From Bacteriovoracaceae bacterium UBA2428 (GTDB lineage: Bacteria; Bdellovibrionota; UBA2428), in NCBI GenBank assembly GCA_002343545.1, contig DDRA01000068.1, positions 1 through 16,868 of the forward strand: DNA of 16,868 nt. Reading direction: 5' to 3'. The notes under the pieces were generated by a model that was given only the letters and a program-made list of their open reading frames with translations, had not been told where the DNA came from and did not search any database. The position numbers were made by a program, and so were the translations under genes. Shown piece by piece: positions 6,934 to 12,979 of this stretch (positions within the stretch are counted from its first letter, which is position 1; each line of letters begins with the position of its first letter).

Positions 6934-6955
6934 CTCCTCCTACGCATAGGAGGAG
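6934..6955 (+). promoter_or_regulatory. Perfect hairpin that sequesters the Shine-Dalgarno of the 6961 gene
   Basis: CTCCTCCTA (6934-6942) and TAGGAGGAG (6947-6955) are exact reverse complements with the 4-base loop CGCA. The right arm contains the AGGAGG ribosome-binding site, and the ATG is 5 bases beyond the stem. In the transcript all of the anti-SD-pairing bases would be in the 9-bp stem. This is the design of a translational switch (RNA thermometer, or a site opened by protein or small RNA). The pairing is seen directly; regulation is inferred. Confidence 0.6.
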
Positions 6956-6960
6956 AGCGT

Positions 6961-7665
6961 ATGAATTTCACCGCATTCAAGTCCGTCGCCCTGGCCTCGA
7001 CTTTGGTCGCGGGGGCATCGGCCTTCGCCCAAAACGTCGAAAGCCAATCCCAAGACCCTTACTTCGAGATCGGCTCCGTCGAAGTTCGCGAGATCGAAAC
7101 GGACCTGACGGACCTCGATGAGTCGCGTGCGAAACCCGAAATCAGCGGAATCGTCGGGGAGATCCGCCTTGCCGACGTCATGCTCGGCCGCATCATCAAC
7201 ATGGGTCGCAAGGTCTGGGCCATCGTCGAAGCCGGCCGCCCCGTCGTGGACGTACAAAGCCAAACGGCGAACGCGCTGCCGCAGGGCGCCGACCATTGGA
7301 ACAAACTGCAAGGTTGGAGTTTGCCCCAGTGGAAGACCTACCAAGCCACCTACCGTAACCTCTACCGAGCCAAAGTCGTCGAGTTCGTCTATCGCGTCGG
7401 CTACACGAGCGGCGGCAACGTCGAAGGCAAAGGCCGTTTCCTCACGAACGTGTCCGTAGTTCCCACGACGGTCGACGTCGCCTGGGGATACAACGTCGAC
7501 GTCGAGGCCTCGGTGCCTTCGGTCGTCAACGCCGGCACGAGCTCCGATCCGATCGGTCAGATGGAACTTCTCGTCAAATGGACGGTAAAAACCGTCATGA
7601 AACATTCCGAAAACTCGATGGGCTACGCCATCCGCGGCGACGGCCAGTTCATCGAGATGCAGTAG
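6961..7665 (+). CDS. Exported protein of unknown function
   Basis: This 234-residue protein starts at ATG 6961, directly after a strong AGGAGGAG. It has a Sec signal peptide (residues 1-23, core SVALASTLVAGASAFA, cleavage before Gln24). The mature protein has an acidic segment (about 34-55) and then a mixed alpha/beta domain containing IVGEIRLADVMLGRIINMG and a strand-rich C-terminal half (VVEFVYRVGYTSGG, RFLTNVSVVPTTVDVAWGYNVDVEASV). No catalytic motif, cysteine or lipobox is present. I do not recognise the family. It leads a tight four-gene operon with thioredoxin, an 85-residue protein and an oxygenase-like protein, and its translation may be controlled by the hairpin over its ribosome-binding site. 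The frame is open upstream to 6925, but that start would lie before the Shine-Dalgarno and spoil the signal peptide. Confidence 0.8.
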   Translation: MNFTAFKSVALASTLVAGASAFAQNVESQSQDPYFEIGSVEVREIETDLTDLDESRAKPEISGIVGEIRLADVMLGRIINMGRKVWAIVEAGRPVVDVQSQTANALPQGADHWNKLQGWSLPQWKTYQATYRNLYRAKVVEFVYRVGYTSGGNVEGKGRFLTNVSVVPTTVDVAWGYNVDVEASVPSVVNAGTSSDPIGQMELLVKWTVKTVMKHSENSMGYAIRGDGQFIEMQ

Positions 7666-7674
7666 GGACGTCCC

Positions 7675-8007
7675 GTGGCCGGCGTGACCGAAATCAACGA
7701 CTCGAACTTCGAGGCTTCACTCGCCGCGCGGGAATTCTGCGTCGTCGACGTTTTCGCCTCGTGGTGCGGGTCTTGCCGAATGCTCGCGCCGACCTTCGCC
7801 GAAATCGCGGCGGCGAACCAAAACGTCGCCGCGTTCTACAAGATCGACGGCGAAGAAAATCCGAAATTCTGCGACGTCGTACCGATCGACAACCTGCCCT
7901 TCATCGCCGTCTTCCATAACGGAAAGTACGTGGGCGGCAAGAGTCTCACGAAGCGCGAAGCGCTCGAGGAGATCGTCGCCATGATCCCCAAACGGTCCGC
8001 TCCATGA
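7675..8007 (+). CDS. Thioredoxin-fold protein with WCGSC active site
   Basis: This 110-residue protein has the normal thioredoxin length and order: strand FCVVDVFASW, active site W30-C31-G-S-C34, helix RMLAPTFAEIAAA, and the cis-Pro loop NLPFIAVFHNGKYVG (Pro75). The site is WCGSC instead of the usual WCGPC. The Pro-to-Ser change is known to shift redox potential in thioredoxins (less reducing), so this may not be the main cellular thioredoxin. A third Cys (Cys66) follows in PKFCDVV. There is no signal peptide, so it is cytoplasmic. The start is GTG at 7675, 9 bp after the upstream stop, with GGGA in between; a second GTG at 7684 is possible. Its stop overlaps the next ATG (ATGA). Confidence 0.88.
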   Translation: MAGVTEINDSNFEASLAAREFCVVDVFASWCGSCRMLAPTFAEIAAANQNVAAFYKIDGEENPKFCDVVPIDNLPFIAVFHNGKYVGGKSLTKREALEEIVAMIPKRSAP

Positions 8008-8261
8008 AGATGCCCATCATCCGCGAACTCGCCTCGAAACACGCGAAGGTCGATCTGGAAGCCGCCGCCGAGGCCCTCGAAAGCAAGGGCGAGAACGTGC
8101 TCGGCGTCGAAGGCGACGGCATCGCCGAACAGCTCACCCACCTCCTGATGGCCGCGAAGATCCGCGGCAAAATGGACAAGGGAATGAGCCTGCCCGAAGC
8201 CCTTCGCGAACAATCCCAATCCGTCCGCAAAATCCTCACGGGTTTGAAAAATAATTCATGA
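8004..8261 (+). CDS. Small conserved-looking protein of unknown function
   Basis: This 85-residue protein overlaps the thioredoxin stop and the next start by ATGA on both sides, which strongly supports it as a translated gene. It is predicted mainly helical (DLEAAAEALESKG, IAEQLTHLLMAAKIRGKM, LPEALREQSQSVRKILTGL), soluble, with no Cys and no signal peptide. The middle, ENVLGVEGDGIAEQL, could be a loop between two helical parts. I do not recognise it. Position between thioredoxin and a predicted oxygenase suggests a partner or adaptor for one of them, but nothing in the sequence proves this. Confidence 0.75.
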   Translation: MKMPIIRELASKHAKVDLEAAAEALESKGENVLGVEGDGIAEQLTHLLMAAKIRGKMDKGMSLPEALREQSQSVRKILTGLKNNS

Positions 8262-9160
8262 TGGCCCGCCCCAAAGCTCGACTCGTCGTTCCCTCTTTCT
8301 TTCCCGAGGCCAGGAAGCTGCGCGGCGAGTTCGAGGACCTTTACTCCGACCCGGGCCGCGTCGATCCGCGGCGTTTCCGCTGGGATCTCTTTCACGTCGA
8401 AGGCCAATACAGCCACCTTCGCACACCGGCCTATCTGTTCTTCTCGGAATCCCTCTACCGCCGTTTCCACGAGCGCCTCGTCGATTGGGGTCGCCGCACC
8501 CTGGGCTGTCACGATGTCTCGCCGACTTGGCTGAGCCTGTACCTGGATGGCAACGAGCAAAGACTCCACGCCGACGTCCCGCACGGACCCTGGGCCTTCG
8601 TCTATTCGCTCACCCTTCCTTCGCCCCGGCGCAAAGGAGGGGAAACCCTTTTTCTCTCCGAAGAGACTTTGGACTTCTGGCGCTCTTTCGCCTCGGGCGA
8701 TCGTTTCGAGGAGAGCCGTATCGTCGAAAGCGTGGAACCTCGCTTCGGGCAGCTCCTGGCCTTCGACGGACGTATTCCCCACGGCGTCCGCCAAGTCGAA
8801 GGAACGCGCGATCCGCTCCACGGAAGGCTCGTCATTCACGGTTGGTTCGTGGAACCCCGTCCCTTCATCGAAGGCCCGCACCGACGCGATCAGGTTTCGC
8901 GCGCGGTCGAGGCCTTCTCCGAGGGTATCGAAGCTTGGATGCCCCCGAGCGCACGTCTGCACGGAACGATGTCGGTACGGCTGAACATCGCCAAAGACGG
9001 AAAAATTTCGAAGATCCAGAAGCTCGCCTCGACCCTGCGAGATCTCGAAGGGGCGAGCGCGGATGGAATCGAGCGCAAGGCCCTCCGCGCGCTCGCCGAG
9101 ATCAACTACGGCAAGGCCAAGGGCGCCTCGATCCTCACCCTTCCGCTTCTCTTCCGCTGA
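8258..9160 (+). CDS. 2OG-Fe(II) dioxygenase-like protein with an added C-terminal TonB-C-like domain
   Basis: This 300-residue protein has the double-stranded beta-helix iron site: H104-A-D106 in QRLHADVPHG, His175 in GRIPHGVRQ, and Arg190 (HGRLVIHGW), the usual 2-oxoglutarate-binding basic residue. WLSLYLDGNEQ and GGETLFLSEE are typical of prolyl 4-hydroxylase-like members. The hydroxylated substrate is unknown. Residues about 236-300 (MSVRLNIAKDGKIS, then ERKALRALAEINYG and ILTLPLLF) look like the TonB/AgmX C-terminal fold (V-R-x-x-I-x-x-D-G, then an R-A-L helix and a final strand); this is pattern matching by eye. No signal peptide or membrane helix, so cytoplasmic. Two start codons in tandem (8258 and 8261) overlap the upstream stop; the first is used here. 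It is the last gene of the operon. Confidence 0.82.
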   Translation: MMARPKARLVVPSFFPEARKLRGEFEDLYSDPGRVDPRRFRWDLFHVEGQYSHLRTPAYLFFSESLYRRFHERLVDWGRRTLGCHDVSPTWLSLYLDGNEQRLHADVPHGPWAFVYSLTLPSPRRKGGETLFLSEETLDFWRSFASGDRFEESRIVESVEPRFGQLLAFDGRIPHGVRQVEGTRDPLHGRLVIHGWFVEPRPFIEGPHRRDQVSRAVEAFSEGIEAWMPPSARLHGTMSVRLNIAKDGKISKIQKLASTLRDLEGASADGIERKALRALAEINYGKAKGASILTLPLLFR

Positions 9161-9161
9161 G

Positions 9162-9195
9162 AAAAAAAGGCCGGAAGCGACACGCGCTCCCGGCC
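9162..9195 (-). terminator. Rho-independent terminator of the yceI-like gene
   Basis: GGCCGGAAGCG (9169-9179) pairs with CGCTCCCGGCC (9185-9195) in an 11-position stem with one A-C mismatch and a 5-base loop. Read on the minus strand, the stem is followed by a run of seven T (9168 to 9162), the classical intrinsic terminator form. It lies just after the minus-strand stop at 9224 and just after the plus-strand oxygenase stop at 9160. On the plus strand it lacks a T run, so it serves mainly the minus gene. Confidence 0.85.
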
Positions 9196-9223
9196 CTTCA
9201 TCGCGCGTCTTCGACGCCTGAAT

Positions 9224-9922
9224 TTACTTTTTCGCGGTCAGGTCAACGTCCACGGTGAAGTTGTCGTCGATGAACTTGTCGCCCACCGCGCCGGCCAAGG
9301 TCGAGCCGAACTTCACGTCGTGCTTCGTGCGGTCGATCTTGAGGGTGCCTTTCGCCTTGAGGACATCCTTCGTGACCGAAATGGTCGCGGGGAAGGAAAT
9401 CGCGTTCGGCTTATCCTTGATCGTGATGGTGCCCGAAACCGTGTGGGTCGAACCCGGCGTCGTGGATTTCTCGACCTTCGTGATGACGAGGCTAGCGGTT
9501 GGGTACTTCGGCTTGCCGAGCGTACCCTTCGGGGCGTCCTTGGCGGGCGCTTCGTAGACTTCGAAGAAATCGCCGCTCATCAGGTGACCTTTGAGACCTT
9601 GCGCCTTGTCGCCCTTCAGGTCGGTCACTTCGAGCGTCGTCATGTCGATCTCGACGTTGCCGCTCGTGACCTCGTCGTTCTTCACGACGAGCGCGCCGCT
9701 CTTGACCTTGATCGTGCCTTCGTGGCCCGATCCGGCGACGGCCGGCTTGTGGCCTTTCCACACGAGATTGGTGGCGGCGGTATCGACGTTGAAAGTCGCC
9801 GCGACGGCTTCGGCCTTCGTGGGCGCCGCTTTCTTGTTCTTGTCGTGCTTGTCGGCGTGTGCCACCGACAAAGCGAGGATGGAGGACAAAATGACGGAGG
9901 ACTTCGAGATCACCGAGAACAT
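9224..9922 (-). CDS. YceI-like periplasmic protein
   Basis: This 232-residue protein has a Sec signal peptide (residues 1-23, ISKSSVILSSILALSVAHA, cleavage before Asp24), a short Lys-rich linker (24-40), and a YceI-like lipocalin-type barrel: TFNVDTAATNLVWKGHK (43-59), then GTIKVKSGAL, VEIDMTTLEVTDL, LKGHLMSGDFFEV and VSGTITIKDKPNAISFPATI, and the closing strand pair KFIDDNFTVDVDLT. YceI proteins bind isoprenoid or other amphiphilic lipids in the periplasm; the physiological role is unsettled. The Lys-rich linker makes it longer than the usual 190 or so. ATG 9922 has GAAAGGAG 10 bases upstream, which fixes the start; the frame is open far upstream but that is not needed. It has its own terminator and is divergent from mepA. 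Confidence 0.9.
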   Translation of the reverse strand: MFSVISKSSVILSSILALSVAHADKHDKNKKAAPTKAEAVAATFNVDTAATNLVWKGHKPAVAGSGHEGTIKVKSGALVVKNDEVTSGNVEIDMTTLEVTDLKGDKAQGLKGHLMSGDFFEVYEAPAKDAPKGTLGKPKYPTASLVITKVEKSTTPGSTHTVSGTITIKDKPNAISFPATISVTKDVLKAKGTLKIDRTKHDVKFGSTLAGAVGDKFIDDNFTVDVDLTAKK

Positions 9923-10058
9923 GATAAGAGAACTCCTTTCAATCGGGCGAAGGCCCGTAGATACCTCCACGTTAGTGGGTAGGCCGTCAAAGACAAGTCG
10001 CCTTCGCGTGAGACTTTGCCACCTTTCGGCTTTCTGAAGCGGCGCGTGGCGCCCTACA
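9923..10058. promoter_or_regulatory. Divergent intergenic region between yceI-like gene and mepA
   Basis: These 136 bases must hold the promoters of both genes. On the minus strand, GAAAGGAG (9940-9933) is the yceI-like ribosome-binding site. Next to mepA there is a perfect dyad GGCGC (10041-10045) / GCGCC (10049-10053) with a 3-base loop, 5 bases before the ATG, where a Shine-Dalgarno would be expected; mepA has no clear one. I could not find -35/-10 pairs with good spacing on either strand. Confidence 0.4.
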
Positions 10059-11030
10059 ATGAGCGAAGTGGGGAAGCACAACGACAAACTCCTGCTCGGA
10101 GGCTGCCTGGCCGCGGCGGCGACCCTCGTTCTTGGCCTCGAGCGTCTGCTTGAGCGGAGCTCCCTCCCCACGGCCCAAGGAAACCGCGTTCCCGCGTCGA
10201 TCCCCAAACGAAAACCCGCTTATGTTCCCGTGAAGTTAAACCCCCAAAGCGCCTTCGCTTCGGTGCCCGGCCCTTCGCCGGATCCGCCGGAAGTCGTGGG
10301 CAAGTTCTGGTCGGGTTGCCTGCAAGGGGCGAGCGAACTCCCGACCGAAGGTCCCGGATTCCAAAGGATGCGCCTTTCGAGGAAGCGCGGCTTCGGTCAC
10401 CCCAAGCTCACCGAAGTCGTTCGCGAGATCGCCGAGCGAACGAAACGTGAAGGTTACGGAGATCTCTTGGTCGGCGATCTTTCGCAAGCCCGCGGCGGAC
10501 CCATGATCGGCGGTCATCGTTCCCACCAAAGCGGCCTCGATGCCGATCTTTGGTTCGCGACGTCGCGCGATTTCGGCGCGCGACGTCTCAGCCTGGGCGA
10601 ACGCGAATCGCTGTCCGCCGTCGACATGGTCTCGCGAGACGGCCGGTCGCTGACGCCCGCGTTCGGAAGCGCGCAAAGGCGCCTCTTGGAATGGGCGGCG
10701 CGCGACGAGCGCGTCCAGCGCATTTTCGTGAATCCGCGCATCAAGAAGGCTCTTTGTCAGGAACCCCGCTACCAACGAGTCTACTGGATGCGGAAGATAC
10801 GCCCGGCCTTCGGGCACAACTACCACTTTCACGTGCGGCTCGCTTGCCCGGCGGGAGATCGGCGCTGCTTCGACCAGCCGGAAACCGCGCGTTTCGAAAA
10901 CGGCTGCGACGCCGAACTCGATTCGTGGTTCACGGCCGATGGCCGCCTGAAAGCTCCGCCGCCCGCCAAGGAAAGCCCCGACTTTTACGTCCCGCGTGAA
11001 TGCCTCGCCCTGCTCAAGGCCGAGCGCTGA
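10059..11030 (+). CDS. mepA: Penicillin-insensitive murein DD-endopeptidase MepA
   Basis: This 323-residue protein has the full MepA (M74) signature. GCLQGASELP with GPGFQRMRLSRKRGFGHP (about 86-115) is the conserved entry. The metal centre is H153-RS-H156-QSGL-D161-A-D163 and H253-NYHFH258, so all expected His and Asp ligands are present. MepA cleaves the D-Ala to meso-DAP cross-link in peptidoglycan and acts in the periplasm. The N-terminus has one hydrophobic segment (LLLGGCLAAAATLVLGL, about 11-27) without a clear cleavage site, so it may be a membrane anchor instead of a signal peptide; a Pro-rich linker (about 45-78) follows. The ATG at 10059 has no visible Shine-Dalgarno; GTG 10068 is an alternative start. 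Confidence 0.95.
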   Translation: MSEVGKHNDKLLLGGCLAAAATLVLGLERLLERSSLPTAQGNRVPASIPKRKPAYVPVKLNPQSAFASVPGPSPDPPEVVGKFWSGCLQGASELPTEGPGFQRMRLSRKRGFGHPKLTEVVREIAERTKREGYGDLLVGDLSQARGGPMIGGHRSHQSGLDADLWFATSRDFGARRLSLGERESLSAVDMVSRDGRSLTPAFGSAQRRLLEWAARDERVQRIFVNPRIKKALCQEPRYQRVYWMRKIRPAFGHNYHFHVRLACPAGDRRCFDQPETARFENGCDAELDSWFTADGRLKAPPPAKESPDFYVPRECLALLKAER

Positions 11031-11140
11031 GCTTCACGAGCTCTTAACTCGCGTCCCCGCCGTCGATCGCGGTAGATTCGGTAGATCCGCGCATCCAGCC
11101 TGTAGTCTCCCGGCGCGAACGACGTAGCCTCGGAGGCGAC
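11031..11140. promoter_or_regulatory. Leader region of the HDOD gene with a short tandem repeat
   Basis: These 110 bases separate mepA from the HDOD gene. They contain two direct copies of CGGTAGAT within 11069-11088 and a clear ribosome-binding site GGAGG at 11132-11136, 4 bases before ATG 11141, which fixes that start. No convincing promoter elements were found. Confidence 0.35.
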
Positions 11141-12031
11141 ATGATCCTCGATCCCCGCGAATCCCAGGCTCTCGTGAAACGCGCCTGCGAATCGAGGGAT
11201 ATTCCCACGCTGGCGCCGGTGCTCGGGCAAGCCAGACGTTTGCTCGGGGACAACCGCGCGAGCGCGCGGCAAATCGCGGATGCGCTTCGCCGCGACCAGG
11301 TCCTTTCCGCCAAGATTCTTCGCCTCGCGAACTCGAGTCACTACGCCTTCAGCGCCCCCGTGACCGACGTTCGGCGGGCGCTCCAGTTCGTCGGCGACGA
11401 CACGCTACGAACGCTCCTGCTCGGGACCGGCGCCTTCGCCGACGCGCCTCCCCGCCTCGACCGCTTCGACGTGCGCGGTTTCTGGAAGCACAGCCTCGCG
11501 ACCGCCCTTCTCGCGGAAAACCTCGCTCGACGCGCCGGATTCGCCGAAGCCGAAACTCATTTCACTTGCGGCCTCCTGCACGACATCGGGAAGCTCGCCC
11601 TCTACCGAAGCGCGCCGGAGGTCGTCGACGAAGTCGTGAGATTCGCGTTCTACGAACACGTTTCCTTCCTCGAGGCCGAGCAGAAGATCGGGCTTCCCGG
11701 CCATACCCTGGTCGGGGAACGCATCGCCGCCGCGTGGGGTCTGCCCGCCGTCATCCGTCGGACTTTACGTTACCACCATCGGAGCCCGCAGAGTTTTCGG
11801 GACTTCGACGACGTTTCGCGGCGATGCTTACTCACGACCGTCGTGGCGAATCGAGCGGTCAACCGGTCGGAGATCGGGTTTTCGGGAAACCCCAAACGTG
11901 AAGACCACGACCCGCTCGATCTCGATGCCTTGGCCGTCACGGTCGACGAGCTTCGCGAACTCGCACGCGAGGCGGCCCTTCAGGTCGAAGGCATCGAGTC
12001 GGAGCTTCGTCCCTTCTCGATGGCCGCCTGA
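11141..12031 (+). CDS. HDOD domain protein
   Basis: This 296-residue protein has the HDOD layout. The N-terminal half is helical (PTLAPVLGQARRLL, IADALRRDQVLSAKILRLANSSHY, VRRALQFVGDDTLRTLLLG, about 22-95). The HD-like core follows with FWKHSLATALLAENLARRAG (His117), GLLHDIGKLAL (H147-D148), GHTLVGERIAAAWGLP (His188) and His212/213. HDOD proteins are regulatory relatives of HD phosphohydrolases and are often found in signalling or motility circuits. Here the HD residues look more complete than in many HDOD proteins, so catalytic activity is not excluded. It is a stand-alone domain with no receiver or GGDEF part. Its 3' end is convergent with the LysR gene, with 7 bp between the stops. Confidence 0.88.
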   Translation: MILDPRESQALVKRACESRDIPTLAPVLGQARRLLGDNRASARQIADALRRDQVLSAKILRLANSSHYAFSAPVTDVRRALQFVGDDTLRTLLLGTGAFADAPPRLDRFDVRGFWKHSLATALLAENLARRAGFAEAETHFTCGLLHDIGKLALYRSAPEVVDEVVRFAFYEHVSFLEAEQKIGLPGHTLVGERIAAAWGLPAVIRRTLRYHHRSPQSFRDFDDVSRRCLLTTVVANRAVNRSEIGFSGNPKREDHDPLDLDALAVTVDELRELAREAALQVEGIESELRPFSMAA

Positions 12032-12038
12032 ACCTCGT

Positions 12039-12914
12039 CTACTTCTGCTTGAGCAGCAAAGACTTGATCTTCGCGGCGATGGTTTGCAGCGAGCGCAGCT
12101 TACGACCCTCGATACGGTAGACGAGCGTCAAGCGATCCTTGAAGGCCGGAGCGTCGGGCAGGCGAACGATGCCTTCGGACGGCGTTCGGGTGGCCACTCG
12201 CCCCGGTAAGAGTCCCACCCCCGCGCCGGCCGCCACGAGCGACGTGATGACTTCGAGGCTCGAGCTATGGATGACACGACGAAACTTCAATCCGGCGCGG
12301 GACATACTTTTCAGGAGGTGCTGCGTCTGCAAAAGATCCGGGTCGCAAATCAAAACGGCGTCGTCCCCCGTGACGTCTTGATGGCGCGTCGGCTTCCGCA
12401 AGGTCCAGAACGTCACTTCGTCGTCGAACAAAGGCTGGATGACGAGATCCGGATGCTCGACCGGATTGATGACCAGGCCCAGATCCAAGCGAAGGCTAAT
12501 GACATCTTCCGCGATCCGGCGCGAAAGATCGTGCGCCAGCGAAACGTCCAGCTCCGGAAACTCCTTCAGCAGTTCGGGAAGCACGAAGGGCAAAGTGTAG
12601 AGCGCGACCGAAGCATGGCACCCGAGGCGATAACGCCCCGTGACCTCGTCCTGGTCCCGGCGCGCGGAAGAGGCTAACTGCCCCCACTCCTCGAGAAGAC
12701 TCCTCGCTCCCCCGAGCAGCTTCTTGCCCGCGGGAGTCAGTACGACGCCTTTCGTGGACCGAACGAAGAGGGAAATTCCGACACTTTCTTCGAGTCGCTT
12801 GAGCGAAAGCGACAAGGTCGGCTGCGAAACGCCGAGCCGCTCGGCCGCCCTGGACAAATTCAAAGTTTGGGCAACTTCAATAAAGTAGAGGAGGTCTCCT
12901 GAAGCCGGAAGCAT
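12039..12914 (-). CDS. LysR-type transcriptional regulator
   Basis: This 291-residue protein is of normal LysR length. The N-terminal winged helix-turn-helix is clear: LLYFIEVAQTLNLSRAAERL, GVSQPTLSLSLKRLEES and TPAGKKLL (about 8-68). A linker helix follows, then a periplasmic-binding-like effector domain (about 93-280: GRYRLGCHASVALYTLPFVLP, ITSLVAAGAGVGLLPGRVA). The inducer is unknown. The gene is divergent from a histidine kinase, with 65 bp between the start codons. LysR proteins usually control the divergently transcribed gene and themselves, so the kinase is the first candidate target. No Shine-Dalgarno precedes ATG 12914. Confidence 0.93.
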   Translation of the reverse strand: MLPASGDLLYFIEVAQTLNLSRAAERLGVSQPTLSLSLKRLEESVGISLFVRSTKGVVLTPAGKKLLGGARSLLEEWGQLASSARRDQDEVTGRYRLGCHASVALYTLPFVLPELLKEFPELDVSLAHDLSRRIAEDVISLRLDLGLVINPVEHPDLVIQPLFDDEVTFWTLRKPTRHQDVTGDDAVLICDPDLLQTQHLLKSMSRAGLKFRRVIHSSSLEVITSLVAAGAGVGLLPGRVATRTPSEGIVRLPDAPAFKDRLTLVYRIEGRKLRSLQTIAAKIKSLLLKQK

Positions 12915-12935
12915 GAAAGCAATGTATCACGTTCT

Positions 12936-12950
12936 CGACTAGGAAAGTCG
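12936..12950. promoter_or_regulatory. Candidate LysR operator (interrupted dyad)
   Basis: CGACT (12936-12940) and AGTCG (12946-12950) form a perfect 15-bp interrupted dyad in the 65-bp space between the LysR and kinase starts. The half-site GACTAG (12937-12942) recurs inverted as CTAGTC at 12962-12967. Fifteen-base interrupted dyads between divergent genes are typical of LysR-type binding sites, but this one is not proven. Confidence 0.4.
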
Positions 12951-12979
12951 TTTTGCAGGGGCTAGTCTCCCCCGTCTCA

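Noticed and set aside
7946..8962. A 338-codon antisense frame over the oxygenase-like and 85-residue genes
   Set aside because: The sense genes are linked by ATGA overlaps and carry an iron-binding triad; the antisense frame has neither.
9923..10207. Upstream extension of the yceI-like gene to 10207
   Set aside because: The extension would run over the mepA start and would put the signal peptide inside the protein. GAAAGGAG supports ATG 9922.
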